64,000 nt of DNA from SYOC01 sp964441775 (lineage in GTDB: Bacteria; Desulfobacterota; Binatia; Bin18), in the NCBI GenBank assembly GCA_964441775.1, contig CAYTVL010000012.1:76853-140852 (forward strand). The letters run 5' to 3'. Positions 8,803 through 18,670 of this stretch are shown one piece after another. The position numbers and the translations under genes were made by a program. The notes below the pieces were generated by a model, which worked only from the letters and a program-made list of their open reading frames with translations, ran no database searches and was not told the origin of the DNA. Within the stretch, counting starts at the first letter, position 1, and each line of letters starts with the position of its first letter.

Positions 8803-11361
8803 ATGGAAGTTTCTTCTATTCTTCCTGTGATTCGACAGGGTGCTGAGTGGTGCTCTCGTGGACTCTCGAAGCTGTTTCAACGAAGGGTCTCGCGCACGGA
8901 GGAATTGCATCGCTGGATGGCTGAATTGGAAAAGGCCAATACAAGGCTAGCGCAGGAGGTTGCCGAACGGAAGCGTGTAGAAAAAGAACTGCGGCAAGCA
9001 GAAACAAAATACCGCAGCATTTTTGAGAATGCGGTAGAGGGAATTTTCCAAACCACCCCGGAAGGGCGCTACCTCAGCGTCAATCCGGCTTTGGCGGGCA
9101 TTTATGGCTATGAGACCCCTGAGGAATTGATGATGAGTCTGACGGACATTGGCGGGCAATTATATGTCGAGGCCTCTCGCCGCGATGAGTTTATTCGGCT
9201 CCTCCATAGACATCATACCGTCACGGGGTTTGAGTCGCAGGTCTATCGTCGCGACGGAACAGTCATCTGGATTACGGAAACCGCCCGTGCGGTCCGTGAC
9301 GCCAGCGGGGCGCTGCTGTACTACGAGGGCATCGTTGAAGACATTTCCGAACGGAAGCGAGCGGAGGAGGAACTGCGGAAAGCGAAGCTGAGCGCTGAGT
9401 CGGCGGCCAACGCCAAGGGTGAATTTCTCGCCAACATGAGCCATGAGCTGCGGACCCCGCTCAATGGCGTCATCGGCATGACCGACTTGGCGCTGGATAC
9501 CGAGCTGACGCCTGAACAGCGCGAGTATCTGATGATCGCGAAAGACTCGGCCAACTCTCTGTTAGAACTGCTCAATGATATTCTCGATTTTTCAAAAATC
9601 GAAGCTGGCAAGTTCGAGCTTGATCCGATCGAATTTTCTTTGCACGACGGTCTTGAGGCTGCACTGAAGGCGTTGGCGGCCCGTGCGCACAAGAAGGGAT
9701 TGGAGCTGGCCTGCCACATTGCTGCGGATGTGCCGGATGTCTTACTGGGCGACCTGGGGAGGCTGCGACAAATCGTCGTCAATCTTGTCGGAAACGCGAT
9801 CAAGTTCACAGCCCAGGGTGAAGTGGTGATGCGGGTCTCGATCGAGTGGCGTAACGAGAACGAAGTTTGTCTACATTGTACCGTAACCGACACTGGCATT
9901 GGGATTCCTGCCGACAAGCAACACCTCATTTTTCATCCCTTTACCCAAGCCGATAGCTCCACCACGCGCCAATTTGGCGGCACCGGCTTGGGATTAGCAA
10001 TTTCCTCACAACTTGTTGCCCTGATGGGCGGTCGCCTGTGGGTGGAAAGTGAAGTCGACAGAGGCAGCACGTTTCATTTCACTGCCCGGCTCGGTTTCCG
10101 GGCGGGAGTGCTGCCGCAATCCTTGGGTATGCGAGACAGCCTTGCCGGGTTGTCGGTTCTAGTGGTCGATGACAACACGACCAATCGGCGCATTCTGGAG
10201 GAGCAGCTCGTCAATTGGGGTCTGTGTCCCACGCTCGCTGCAAGCGGACCAGAGGCGCTCGAGACCTTGCAGCAAGCCGCGAATAATGGAGCCCCATTTT
10301 CGTTAGTGCTGCTCGACGCCTATATGCCTTCTATGGACGGCTTTACCGTAGCTGAGTCGATCAAACGGAATCCGACTTTGGCGCGGGCGACGATTATGAT
10401 GTTAACGTCCGGAGGTCATCCACAAGACGCCGTCCGCTGTCGAGAGCTGGGCCTCGCTTCATATCTAACCAAGCCGATCAAGCAGTCGGATTTACTCAAT
10501 GCGATTGTCGCTGCGTTGCAGGGCGCAGAAGGGGCGCAGCCCGTCTTTTCTCCTCCCCTCATTTTCTCGACGAAAGGGCGCTCTTCTCTGCATATCCTCT
10601 TGGTCGAAGATAATCCGGTGAATCAGCATCTGGCGGTTCGACTGTTGGAGAAGCGAGGGCATTCGGTCGTAGTCGCAAACAACGGCAAAGAAGCGCTTGC
10701 CGCCTTGGCGAACGAATCGTTTGCCCTCGTGCTGATGGATGTGCAGATGCCGGAAATGGACGGACTTGCGGCGACCAAAGCTATTCGTCAACAAGAAGAG
10801 GCGACGGGCGCGCACATCCCTATCGTGGCGCTCACGTCCCACGCCATGAAAGGCGATCGGGATCTCTGCTTTGCGGCGGGAATGGACGCCTATCTCTCCA
10901 AGCCGCTCCAGGCTCAGCAACTGTTTGACATGATTGAACAGCTAGCGCTTCAACCTGTCGCGACGCAAGAAGCAGCGGGAGAGGAATGCGAAGAGAAGGA
11001 TCCAAGTGCGGTCTTTGACCAAGAAGCAACGTTAGCGCGGGTTGAAGGCGACCATGAGTTATTGCGGGAAATTGTCGGCTTGTTTTTGCTGAAGACGCCG
11101 GAGCTGCAAGCCACGGTTCATGATTCGATTGCGCGCGGCGACGGCAAAGCGCTTGAGCAAGCCGCGCATTCCATCAAAGGCGCAGTCAGTAGCTTTGGCG
11201 CGTGGGCGGCGCGTGAAGCCGCCCTCAAGTTGGAAGTACTGGGACGTGAGGGCGACCTGGCTCAGGCCGTGCTTGCCGGCGCCGCGCTTGATCGAGAGAT
11301 TGCCCACCTCACGCGCGCATTGGCAGGGTATCGGGGAGGGGTGGACGCATGCGTATCCTGA
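8803..11361 (+). CDS. Hybrid sensor histidine kinase: PAS, HisKA, HATPase, two receivers, HPt
   Basis: An 852-residue tripartite sensor kinase. From the N-terminus there is a short coiled coil, a PAS domain (about 65-185, starting KYRSIFENAVEGIF), HisKA with SHELRTPLNGVIG (His214), an HATPase with N-box LVGNAIKFT, DTGIGIP and GGTGLGL, a first receiver (likely Asp505 in LLDAYMP), a second receiver (Asp646 in LMDVQMP), and a C-terminal HPt domain (His789 in AAHSIKGAVSS). No membrane span is apparent, so it probably senses a cytoplasmic cue through PAS. I chose ATG 8803 because GGAG precedes it; the frame is open to 8656. The end overlaps the next gene by 13 bases, so the HPt most likely passes phosphate to that protein's receiver. 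Confidence 0.95.
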   Translation: MEVSSILPVIRQGAEWCSRGLSKLFQRRVSRTEELHRWMAELEKANTRLAQEVAERKRVEKELRQAETKYRSIFENAVEGIFQTTPEGRYLSVNPALAGIYGYETPEELMMSLTDIGGQLYVEASRRDEFIRLLHRHHTVTGFESQVYRRDGTVIWITETARAVRDASGALLYYEGIVEDISERKRAEEELRKAKLSAESAANAKGEFLANMSHELRTPLNGVIGMTDLALDTELTPEQREYLMIAKDSANSLLELLNDILDFSKIEAGKFELDPIEFSLHDGLEAALKALAARAHKKGLELACHIAADVPDVLLGDLGRLRQIVVNLVGNAIKFTAQGEVVMRVSIEWRNENEVCLHCTVTDTGIGIPADKQHLIFHPFTQADSSTTRQFGGTGLGLAISSQLVALMGGRLWVESEVDRGSTFHFTARLGFRAGVLPQSLGMRDSLAGLSVLVVDDNTTNRRILEEQLVNWGLCPTLAASGPEALETLQQAANNGAPFSLVLLDAYMPSMDGFTVAESIKRNPTLARATIMMLTSGGHPQDAVRCRELGLASYLTKPIKQSDLLNAIVAALQGAEGAQPVFSPPLIFSTKGRSSLHILLVEDNPVNQHLAVRLLEKRGHSVVVANNGKEALAALANESFALVLMDVQMPEMDGLAATKAIRQQEEATGAHIPIVALTSHAMKGDRDLCFAAGMDAYLSKPLQAQQLFDMIEQLALQPVATQEAAGEECEEKDPSAVFDQEATLARVEGDHELLREIVGLFLLKTPELQATVHDSIARGDGKALEQAAHSIKGAVSSFGAWAAREAALKLEVLGREGDLAQAVLAGAALDREIAHLTRALAGYRGGVDACVS

Positions 11362-12974
11362 TCGCCGACGATGACGACATCCCGCGCCGATTGCTGCAAG
11401 CCACCCTGATGAGAGCCGGACATGAAGTGCTGAGTGCTCATGACGGCGCTGAAGCCTGGGAGATGCTGCAACAAGCGGATGCTCCCAGGCTGGCGATTGT
11501 CGATTGGCTGATGCCTGGGATGGACGGGGTGGAGCTTTGTCGCCGGGTGCGCGCGCGCCAAGCGACCCCGTATATCTATATTATTTTATTGACATCGAAA
11601 GATCGCAAGGAGGATGTGATCGCCGGTTTAGAGGCCGGGGCGGACGATTACCTCACTAAGCCCTTTGACCCGCAAGAGCTGCACGTGCGTTTGCGCAATG
11701 GGCAACGCATCCTTGATTTACAAACCGCGCTGCTGACCTCGTTGGATCGCCTCGCACTCGCACGTCAACGCGAGGTCGAGATCGGCGCTAAAATTCAGCA
11801 CACTTTGCTTTTAGGCCAGCTCCCGCCCGCGTTAGTCGGAGTGCAAATGGCCGCGCTGACGCTGCCTTCGCAACAGGTTGATGGAGACTTCTACGATTTT
11901 TTCCGACACGGCGAGAATTGCTTTGATCTCGTGGTGGGCGACGTCATGGGGAAAGGAGTTCCAGCAGCCCTGTTAGGAGCAGCACTGAAGAGTGCATTCC
12001 CCCGCGCCCTCGCCGCTCTCCTTGTCTCCTCTACGCACGGGAGGCTTCCTGAAGCTGAAGACGTCATCATGCGGGTCCAGAGCGATGTGGCTCTGCAGTT
12101 CATTCGCCTCGGCGTGTTCGCCACTCTTTGTTATGCGCGGTTCGACATAGCGAGGCGGCGGCTGACTCTCGTCGATTGCGGACATCCGAAAACGATTCAT
12201 TTTCGCCGTCGCACCGGCGTGTGTGAACAGCTTCAGGGCGACAATATGCCGTTAGGGTTCAGCGAGCGAGAAACGTATCAACAAGTGTCATGCTTGTTGG
12301 CGGAGGGGGACGTATTGCTTTTTTACTCGGATGGGCTCACAGAAGCTCGAAACACAGATGGTGAGTTTTTTGGCGTTGAGCGCGCGATGGCGGTCATTCA
12401 GCAACACCATTACCTGGAGCCGCTGCGATTGATTGAGGCGATGCGCGAAGCCATGTTGACGTTCACCGGCGCCGACACGTGCGGGGATGATTTGACGTGC
12501 ATTGTGGTGAAGGTGGAAGAGAGCGGTAGCATGGGCGCTCTGACGCAGCGACATTTTATGACTCAAAGTGACCTTGACGCCTTGCCGAGGATACGAGCAT
12601 TCGTGTGTACATTTTGTCAAGATTTACCTGTTTCTATACTTGACGAGGAAGGGATCGACGAACTGGGACTCGCGGTAACGGAAGCGGCGAGTAATATTAT
12701 GCGCCATGCCTATCAAGGTCGCGCCGATCAACCGCTACGGCTGGTCGCCGACGCCTTTCCTGACCGCGTGGTGATTCGGCTCTTTCATCGTGGCGAAGGG
12801 TTCGATCCCGCAATGGTCAAAGCTCCGGCCTTTGACGGCTCGTGCGAAGGCGGCTTTGGCGTATACATCATTGCGCATTCGGTCGACGAGGTGCGTTATG
12901 TCCACGATGAGCACGACGATCATTGTGTCTATTTGGTGAAAAATCGTAAACCATCGAGAGAGGGGGGAGTCTGA
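11349..12974 (+). CDS. Receiver-PP2C phosphatase-HATPase kinase regulator (HsbR/CrsR-like)
   Basis: A 541-residue regulator with three parts. A receiver domain comes first (residues 1-120, acceptor Asp52 in IVDWLMP, switch Lys in TKPFDP). A SpoIIE-type PP2C phosphatase follows (about 165-375, with GDFYDFF, GDVMGKGVPAALL and FYSDGLTEARN). A C-terminal GHKL kinase domain of the RsbW/SpoIIAB type (about 395-535) has the N-box LAVTEAASNIMRHAY and GGFGVYII. This layout is that of HsbR in Pseudomonas and CrsR in Shewanella, which both phosphorylate and dephosphorylate a STAS partner according to receiver phosphorylation. It overlaps the kinase gene by 13 bases, and its stop is followed directly by the STAS gene. 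Confidence 0.93.
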   Translation: MRILIADDDDIPRRLLQATLMRAGHEVLSAHDGAEAWEMLQQADAPRLAIVDWLMPGMDGVELCRRVRARQATPYIYIILLTSKDRKEDVIAGLEAGADDYLTKPFDPQELHVRLRNGQRILDLQTALLTSLDRLALARQREVEIGAKIQHTLLLGQLPPALVGVQMAALTLPSQQVDGDFYDFFRHGENCFDLVVGDVMGKGVPAALLGAALKSAFPRALAALLVSSTHGRLPEAEDVIMRVQSDVALQFIRLGVFATLCYARFDIARRRLTLVDCGHPKTIHFRRRTGVCEQLQGDNMPLGFSERETYQQVSCLLAEGDVLLFYSDGLTEARNTDGEFFGVERAMAVIQQHHYLEPLRLIEAMREAMLTFTGADTCGDDLTCIVVKVEESGSMGALTQRHFMTQSDLDALPRIRAFVCTFCQDLPVSILDEEGIDELGLAVTEAASNIMRHAYQGRADQPLRLVADAFPDRVVIRLFHRGEGFDPAMVKAPAFDGSCEGGFGVYIIAHSVDEVRYVHDEHDDHCVYLVKNRKPSREGGV

Positions 12975-13313
12975 ATGGAGCTGATGTGTGAACACGCTGA
13001 TAACGTCGCTATTGTCATACTGACGGGAGCGCAGCTCGACGCGAGTTCCGCTGAGGAGTTCAAGCGTGATATTGCGCCCGTGCTGGAAGGGCATGGGCAG
13101 GTCATTTTTGATCTGGGCCAGTTGGGGTTTATCGATAGCTCGGGGTTGGGCGCGCTCCTTTCTTGTCTACGGCATCTCCAGGCGCGAGGCGGGGACTTGA
13201 AGCTCTGTAATATATCAAAATCCGTTCGCGCGCTCTTCGAGCTGGTCCGCATGCACAAGATCTTCCACATTTTCAATACGCAAGAGGAGGCGGTCCATGC
13301 CTTCCGGCAATAG
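12975..13313 (+). CDS. STAS-domain anti-sigma factor antagonist (HsbA/SpoIIAA-like)
   Basis: A 112-residue single STAS domain. The phosphorylatable serine lies in FIDSSGLGALL (Ser55/Ser56), the site used in SpoIIAA and RsbV. The gene starts on the base after the stop of the receiver-phosphatase-kinase gene, so that protein is its likely kinase and phosphatase. It overlaps glgP by 17 bases. In related HsbA and CrsA systems the unphosphorylated STAS protein binds an anti-sigma factor or another target. No anti-sigma factor of the SpoIIAB or FlgM class is encoded nearby, so the output partner is unknown. Confidence 0.93.
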   Translation: MELMCEHADNVAIVILTGAQLDASSAEEFKRDIAPVLEGHGQVIFDLGQLGFIDSSGLGALLSCLRHLQARGGDLKLCNISKSVRALFELVRMHKIFHIFNTQEEAVHAFRQ

Positions 13314-15792
13314 TGAAACGAGGGCGTCGGCGCCGCCGGAGCACACGCCGCAGGGTGAAGCACTTTCCCTCTCGGCGTTGCAAGAAGCCATCCGTCGCCA
13401 CGTGCGCTACTCGCTGGGAAAAGAGTGGCGACAACTCTCGGGCTACGATCTCTTTACTGCAGCAGCGCTCGCCGTGCGCGAGCTGTTGGTAGATCAAATG
13501 TTGGAGACGGAGGCCCGGTATCAACAAGCCAACGCGAAACGGTTGTATTATCTGTCCATTGAGTTTCTCATGGGGCGGGCGCTGAGAAACAACTTAGATA
13601 ATCTCGGGCTGTTCGAGCTGTGCGAGCGAGCCTTGCACGAGATGGGAGTTGATATTGCGGATGTAGAGGAGAATGAACCTGACGCCGCGCTTGGCAACGG
13701 CGGGCTTGGTCGGCTGGCGGCGTGCTTCTTGGACTCGTTGGCGACGTTGGGAATGCCGGGCTACGGGTATGGCATTCGTTATGAATACGGTCTGTTCAAG
13801 CAAGAAATTCACAATGGATATCAGAGAGAAAAGCCGGACAACTGGCTGGTCTACGGCACGCCCTGGGAAATCGAGCGGGTTGATGAAGCCTGTCTGATTC
13901 CGGTCTATGGGCGCATTGAGCATGCGCTCGATCGCAGCGGTCAGTACAATCCCATGTGGATGGATTGGCAAATTCTCGTTGGTGTTCCTCACGATTTGCC
14001 CATCGTTGGATACGGCGGACGCACGGTCAATTATTTGCGGCTCTACTCCGCCAGATCCTCGGCTGATTTCGACGTGCAGATTTTTAACACGGGCGATTAT
14101 ATCAAGGCCATGGAGCGGAAGATCGCCTCGGAAACCATTACGAAGGTGCTCTATCCTTCCGATAGCATCGTGGCCGGCCAAGAGCTGCGTCTGCTGCAGG
14201 AATACTTTTTGGTCGCGTGCGCCATCCGGGACATTATCAAGCGGTATGTGCAAACCCATGCGACCTTCGAGGCGTTTTCCTCTCAAGTCGCAATCCAACT
14301 CAACGATACGCACCCTGCTGTAGCGGTGGCGGAATTGATGCGTGCGCTCATCGACGAGAATGATCTTTCCTGGGAACAAGCGTGGACCATCACTCAGGAG
14401 ACGTTTGGGTATACGAACCACACCTTGCTGCCGGAAGCCCTGGAGAAATGGCCGGTCTCTCTCTTTGAGCGCGTCTTGCCGCGTCACTTGCAGATTATCC
14501 GCGAGATCAATCACCGCTTTCTCGCGCAGGCGCGAGAGGTGTGGCCCGATGATGACGAACGACTCCAGCGCGTCTCTATTATCACTAGTGGAGATCATCC
14601 CCAGGTGCGCATGGGGCATCTGGCGATGATCGGCAGCCACTCGGTGAATGGCGTTTCCGCGCTGCATACGGAGTTGGTGAAATCGACGCTCGTTCCCGAA
14701 TTCTTTCACCTGTGGCCGGAGCGGTTTAATAATAAGACCAACGGCATTACCCAGCGGCGCTGGTTACGACAAGCCAACCCGCTGCTGGCGCAGTTGCTCA
14801 GTCGAACCATCGGGGACGAGTGGATTACGAACCTCGATGCGCTGCAGGCGCTGGAGCCGTATGCAAGGGACGGCGGATTTCAGCACGAATTCCTCCGCAT
14901 CAAGCACGCCAATAAAGAACGGCTGGCTGCGGTGATAAAGGACTTGACGAGAGTGACAGTCGATCCAGCTTCTCTCTTTGACGTGCAAGTCAAGCGTATT
15001 CACGAATACAAGCGGCAGCTCCTCAACGCGTTGCATATCATTCATGAGTATCTGTGCCTGATCGAGGATCACACGGAGCCGCTCGCGCCCCGGACCTACA
15101 TCTTTGCCGGGAAAGCGGCGCCGGGCTATTGGGCCGCCAAGCAACTGATTAAACTGATTAACAATGTAGGCAGGGTGATCAACGCCGATGCTCGGGTGGG
15201 AGGGCGCATCAAAGTCGTGTTTATCCCCGATTACCGCGTCTCTCTCGCGGAAAAAATCATCCCGGCTGCGGATTTAAGCGAACAGATTTCCACGGCTGGA
15301 AAAGAAGCGTCGGGCACGGGCAACATGAAGTTTGCGTTGAACGGCGCGTTGACGATGGGGACATTAGATGGAGCCAACATCGAAATCATGGAAGAGGTGG
15401 AAGACGAGAATATCTTCATCTTTGGCTTGCAGGCTCACGACGTCCAAGCCATGCGCGCGCCAGGAGTCTATCAACCCAAAGAGCGCTACGAGCACAATCC
15501 AGCACTAAAACGTATCCTGGATGCTCTGTGCTCCGACCTGTTTTGTCGCGAAGAACCGGACTTGTTTAAGTGGATTTATCACGCCTTAGTGGACCAAGGT
15601 GACGAGTATTTCCATCTTGCGGATCTCCCCTCTTATCTCGAAGCTCAGGGACGCGCAGGGACGGTATTCAACACTCCGTCTGTGTGGGCGCGCAAAGCGA
15701 TCTACAATGTCGCGCGCATCGGGAAATTCTCTAGCGATCGCACGATCCGGGAGTACGCGAGGGATATCTGGCGAATTGAAAGCATTCTCTAG
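13297..15792 (+). CDS. glgP: Glycogen phosphorylase
   Basis: Releases glucose 1-phosphate from glycogen or maltodextrin using phosphate and pyridoxal phosphate. The 831 residues match the full family length. The pyridoxal-phosphate motif EASGTGNMKFALNG with the Schiff-base Lys is near residue 675. GNGGLGRLAACFLDS is at about 130, and the RIHEYKRQLLN block near 565 is also family-typical. ATG 13297 has GAGGAGG just upstream, inside the STAS gene, giving a 17-base overlap. This implies translational coupling of a glycogen enzyme to a partner-switching regulator, which is unusual. PEP carboxylase follows after 35 bases. Confidence 0.97.
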   Translation: MPSGNSETRASAPPEHTPQGEALSLSALQEAIRRHVRYSLGKEWRQLSGYDLFTAAALAVRELLVDQMLETEARYQQANAKRLYYLSIEFLMGRALRNNLDNLGLFELCERALHEMGVDIADVEENEPDAALGNGGLGRLAACFLDSLATLGMPGYGYGIRYEYGLFKQEIHNGYQREKPDNWLVYGTPWEIERVDEACLIPVYGRIEHALDRSGQYNPMWMDWQILVGVPHDLPIVGYGGRTVNYLRLYSARSSADFDVQIFNTGDYIKAMERKIASETITKVLYPSDSIVAGQELRLLQEYFLVACAIRDIIKRYVQTHATFEAFSSQVAIQLNDTHPAVAVAELMRALIDENDLSWEQAWTITQETFGYTNHTLLPEALEKWPVSLFERVLPRHLQIIREINHRFLAQAREVWPDDDERLQRVSIITSGDHPQVRMGHLAMIGSHSVNGVSALHTELVKSTLVPEFFHLWPERFNNKTNGITQRRWLRQANPLLAQLLSRTIGDEWITNLDALQALEPYARDGGFQHEFLRIKHANKERLAAVIKDLTRVTVDPASLFDVQVKRIHEYKRQLLNALHIIHEYLCLIEDHTEPLAPRTYIFAGKAAPGYWAAKQLIKLINNVGRVINADARVGGRIKVVFIPDYRVSLAEKIIPAADLSEQISTAGKEASGTGNMKFALNGALTMGTLDGANIEIMEEVEDENIFIFGLQAHDVQAMRAPGVYQPKERYEHNPALKRILDALCSDLFCREEPDLFKWIYHALVDQGDEYFHLADLPSYLEAQGRAGTVFNTPSVWARKAIYNVARIGKFSSDRTIREYARDIWRIESIL

Positions 15793-15827
15793 CGGAACCT
15801 GCAACGAAGGATGAGTGGTGTGGGACT

Positions 15828-18593
15828 ATGATTCTCTCAAGCATCCTCATGATCGATCCTGACAAAGTTGACCGGGATCTCAGCTTCTTGATGCAGTGTT
15901 TCCGTGAGATCCTCGAAGAAGAAGGCGAGGAGCAATTAGCCAAATATCTGCCGTGGCAGGAGGACACGACGTTTCCCGTTGATCGTAAACCCTCGGAGCG
16001 GCTTGCCCAAGCGTACTCCATCGCTTTTCAGTTGCTGAGCATGGTGGAGCAAAACGCCGCCGTTCAACGCCAACGTCACACTGAGTCGGAGCAGGGCCTG
16101 GCGGCGATGCAAGCCTTGTGGGGACAATGTCTCCAACAAATCGAGGAGCGTGGAATCAACGACCGGCAGATTGCGGACGCCTTGCCTCGGATCCAGATTG
16201 AACTCGTGCTCACGGCGCATCCAACGGAAGCAAAACGTACGATCGTCCTGGAACATCACCGCAGGCTCTATCTCCTATTGGTGAAACGCGAGAACCAGGT
16301 GTGGACGCCCTATGAACAACACGCCATCCGCGAAGAAATCAAAACGGTGCTGACCCTGCTCTGGCGCACCGGTGAAATCTTCTTGCAAAAGCCCGAGGTT
16401 GCCTCCGAGCGGCGCAACCTCATGCACTATCTGTACGCGGTGTTTCCCGAGGTGCTTCCCGTTTTAGACCTGCGTTTACGGCAAGCCTGGGCCTTTTGCG
16501 GGTTCGATGCAAACTTGTTGCGTTCTTCAAGGAACCTTCCGCAATTTCGGTTAGGAACCTGGGTCGGTGGTGATCGTGATGGTCATCCGCTGGTCACTGC
16601 TGAAGTAACGCGCGAGACACTAGCGGACCTCCGCGAACATGCCTTGCGACTGCTCCGGCGCCAATTAATGGACCTTGCTCATCAACTCAGCTTGTCTGAT
16701 CACTTTCAGCACCCGTCTCCCGCGCTGAGCGGCGCTATTACCCGTTTGGCGGAGCAGTTTGGGGAACGCGAGCGGGGCATGATACGCCAGGATCCTGAAG
16801 AATCCTGGCGATACCTGGTGAATCTCATGGCGGCGAGACTGCCTGGGGGTGGCCAGCGAGAAGAGGGGGGCGCGCGTCAGATCATAAATTGTTATCAACG
16901 TACGTCTGAACTCCTCGACGATCTCTCCCTTTTATATGATTCGCTCGTTGAAGTCGGCGTCTGGCGTCTCGCTGATAACGCCGTGCAGCCTGTCATGCGT
17001 GCCGTGCAAACCTTTGGGTTCCACCTGGCGTCCTTGGATATACGGCAAAACAGCCGCTTCCACGACCTGGCGGTTGCTCAACTCCTGACCGCCGCCGGTC
17101 AAGCGCATACTGATTTTCCCGCTTGGGATGAGGAGCGACGGTTGGAGTTCCTCAATCAGGAACTAGCTTCGCCGCGCCCTTTCCTGCGGGCCGACATGCA
17201 GGCAGGAGCCGAAGCCGACGCCGTATTGAGCAGTTACCGGGTCCTGGTCGACCACTTGCGCAACTACGGTTGCTATGGACTCGGGGCGTTGATCGTGAGC
17301 ATGACGCGAAAAGCGTCAGATCTCCTCAGCGTGTATCTCTTCGCCCGAGAAGTTGGACTAACCACCACTCTGCCAGATGGGCTCGCGTGCCAATTGCCCG
17401 TCGTGCCGCTGTTCGAGACGATTGACGACTTGCGGCGCAGCCCGGAGATTATGCGAGCCTTTCTCACTCATCCGATGACGCGCCGCAGCCTGGAAGAGCA
17501 GCGCCGTCAGGTTGGCGGCGACCGCTTAGTGCAACAAGTGATGGTCGGTTACAGCGACAGCAATAAAGATGGAGGCATTTTCGCCAGCTTGTGGTTCCTC
17601 TACCGCGCCCAGGAAGCGCTCACACGCGTCGGACGAGAAACCGGAGTGCGGTTGTGCTTCTTTCATGGACGCGGCGGAACGCCGAGCCGGGGCGGGGGAC
17701 CGGAGCATCGTTTCGTAAAATCCATGCCCCACGGCGCACTCAATGGCCATCTCCACGTGACCGAACAAGGAGAAACGATCGCTCAGAAATACGCCAACCG
17801 CATCATGGCTGTTTACAATTTAGAGACGATAGTGGCTGGGGTGACTCGCGCCACACTGCTGGATTGGCATTGTCCCGAGCCGCGCCACCCGCTGGAAGGC
17901 GCGATGGATTGGTTAGCCGAACAGAGCTGCCGCACGTACGCTAGCCTTTTGCAGACAGAGGGCTTTCTCACGTTCTTTCGGCAAGCTACGCCTATCGATG
18001 TCATCGAGGAGAGCCGGATCGGTTCGCGTCCGGCTCGTCGCACCGGACGTCCTTCGCTGGCTGATTTACGGGCGATTCCGTGGGTGTTTAGTTGGGGACA
18101 GGCCCGTTTTTACTTGTCTGGTTGGTATGGCGTGGGCAGCGCCTTGGAGGCGTTGGTCGCGTACAATCCAGAGCAATTTGCTTGTCTCCAGCGTTCTCTG
18201 TATACGTGGGCGCCGTTGCACTACCTGCTGAGCAACGCCGCCACCAGTATCGCCGCCGCGGATCGCGACGTCATGCGCGACTACGCCATGTGCGTCGAAG
18301 ACGCCAGTCTGCGAGAGCGCGTCTTTACAAAAATCACCGAAGAATTTGACCGCACCCGCGCGATGTTGGAACGGGTCTACGGCGGGCCACTGTCTGAGCG
18401 CCGCCCCAATATTCATGGCATGGTCCACATGCGCAAAGAAGCGCTGCGTGTACTCCATCGTCAACAGATTACCTTATTGCGCCAGTGGCGGGACTTGCGT
18501 CAACGCGGTGAAGCGGAAGACGCGGCGGCTCTGCTACCGCATCTCTTGTTAACCGTGAACGCCATTGCCGGCGGGTTGGGAACTACTGGATGA
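15828..18593 (+). CDS. ppc: Phosphoenolpyruvate carboxylase
   Basis: Carboxylates PEP with bicarbonate to oxaloacetate, refilling the TCA cycle. The 921 residues are in the normal bacterial range. The signatures VLTAHPTEAKRTI (catalytic His), GGDRDGHPLVT, VMVGYSDSNKDGG and FHGRGGTPSRGGGP are all present, so the active site looks intact. The start could be ATG 15828 or the in-frame ATG at codon 8; neither has a strong ribosome site. It lies 35 bases after glgP on the same strand and is likely the last gene of the regulatory/glycogen transcript. A weak GC hairpin at about 18602-18617 lies just beyond the stop. Confidence 0.96.
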   Translation: MILSSILMIDPDKVDRDLSFLMQCFREILEEEGEEQLAKYLPWQEDTTFPVDRKPSERLAQAYSIAFQLLSMVEQNAAVQRQRHTESEQGLAAMQALWGQCLQQIEERGINDRQIADALPRIQIELVLTAHPTEAKRTIVLEHHRRLYLLLVKRENQVWTPYEQHAIREEIKTVLTLLWRTGEIFLQKPEVASERRNLMHYLYAVFPEVLPVLDLRLRQAWAFCGFDANLLRSSRNLPQFRLGTWVGGDRDGHPLVTAEVTRETLADLREHALRLLRRQLMDLAHQLSLSDHFQHPSPALSGAITRLAEQFGERERGMIRQDPEESWRYLVNLMAARLPGGGQREEGGARQIINCYQRTSELLDDLSLLYDSLVEVGVWRLADNAVQPVMRAVQTFGFHLASLDIRQNSRFHDLAVAQLLTAAGQAHTDFPAWDEERRLEFLNQELASPRPFLRADMQAGAEADAVLSSYRVLVDHLRNYGCYGLGALIVSMTRKASDLLSVYLFAREVGLTTTLPDGLACQLPVVPLFETIDDLRRSPEIMRAFLTHPMTRRSLEEQRRQVGGDRLVQQVMVGYSDSNKDGGIFASLWFLYRAQEALTRVGRETGVRLCFFHGRGGTPSRGGGPEHRFVKSMPHGALNGHLHVTEQGETIAQKYANRIMAVYNLETIVAGVTRATLLDWHCPEPRHPLEGAMDWLAEQSCRTYASLLQTEGFLTFFRQATPIDVIEESRIGSRPARRTGRPSLADLRAIPWVFSWGQARFYLSGWYGVGSALEALVAYNPEQFACLQRSLYTWAPLHYLLSNAATSIAAADRDVMRDYAMCVEDASLRERVFTKITEEFDRTRAMLERVYGGPLSERRPNIHGMVHMRKEALRVLHRQQITLLRQWRDLRQRGEAEDAAALLPHLLLTVNAIAGGLGTTG

Positions 18594-18670
18594 GAGAGAC
18601 GACGTGTAGGCGTCGCCCGTAGGTTAGCATTTTATTTGGTGTGGAAGTTCTTGGGTTTTGCGTATGGCTC

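Noticed and set aside
13594..14709. 371-residue minus-strand frame
   Set aside because: It is antisense inside glgP and has no family resemblance.
18602..18617. Terminator after ppc
   Set aside because: The CGACG/CGTCG stem is only five base pairs and lacks an adjacent T run.
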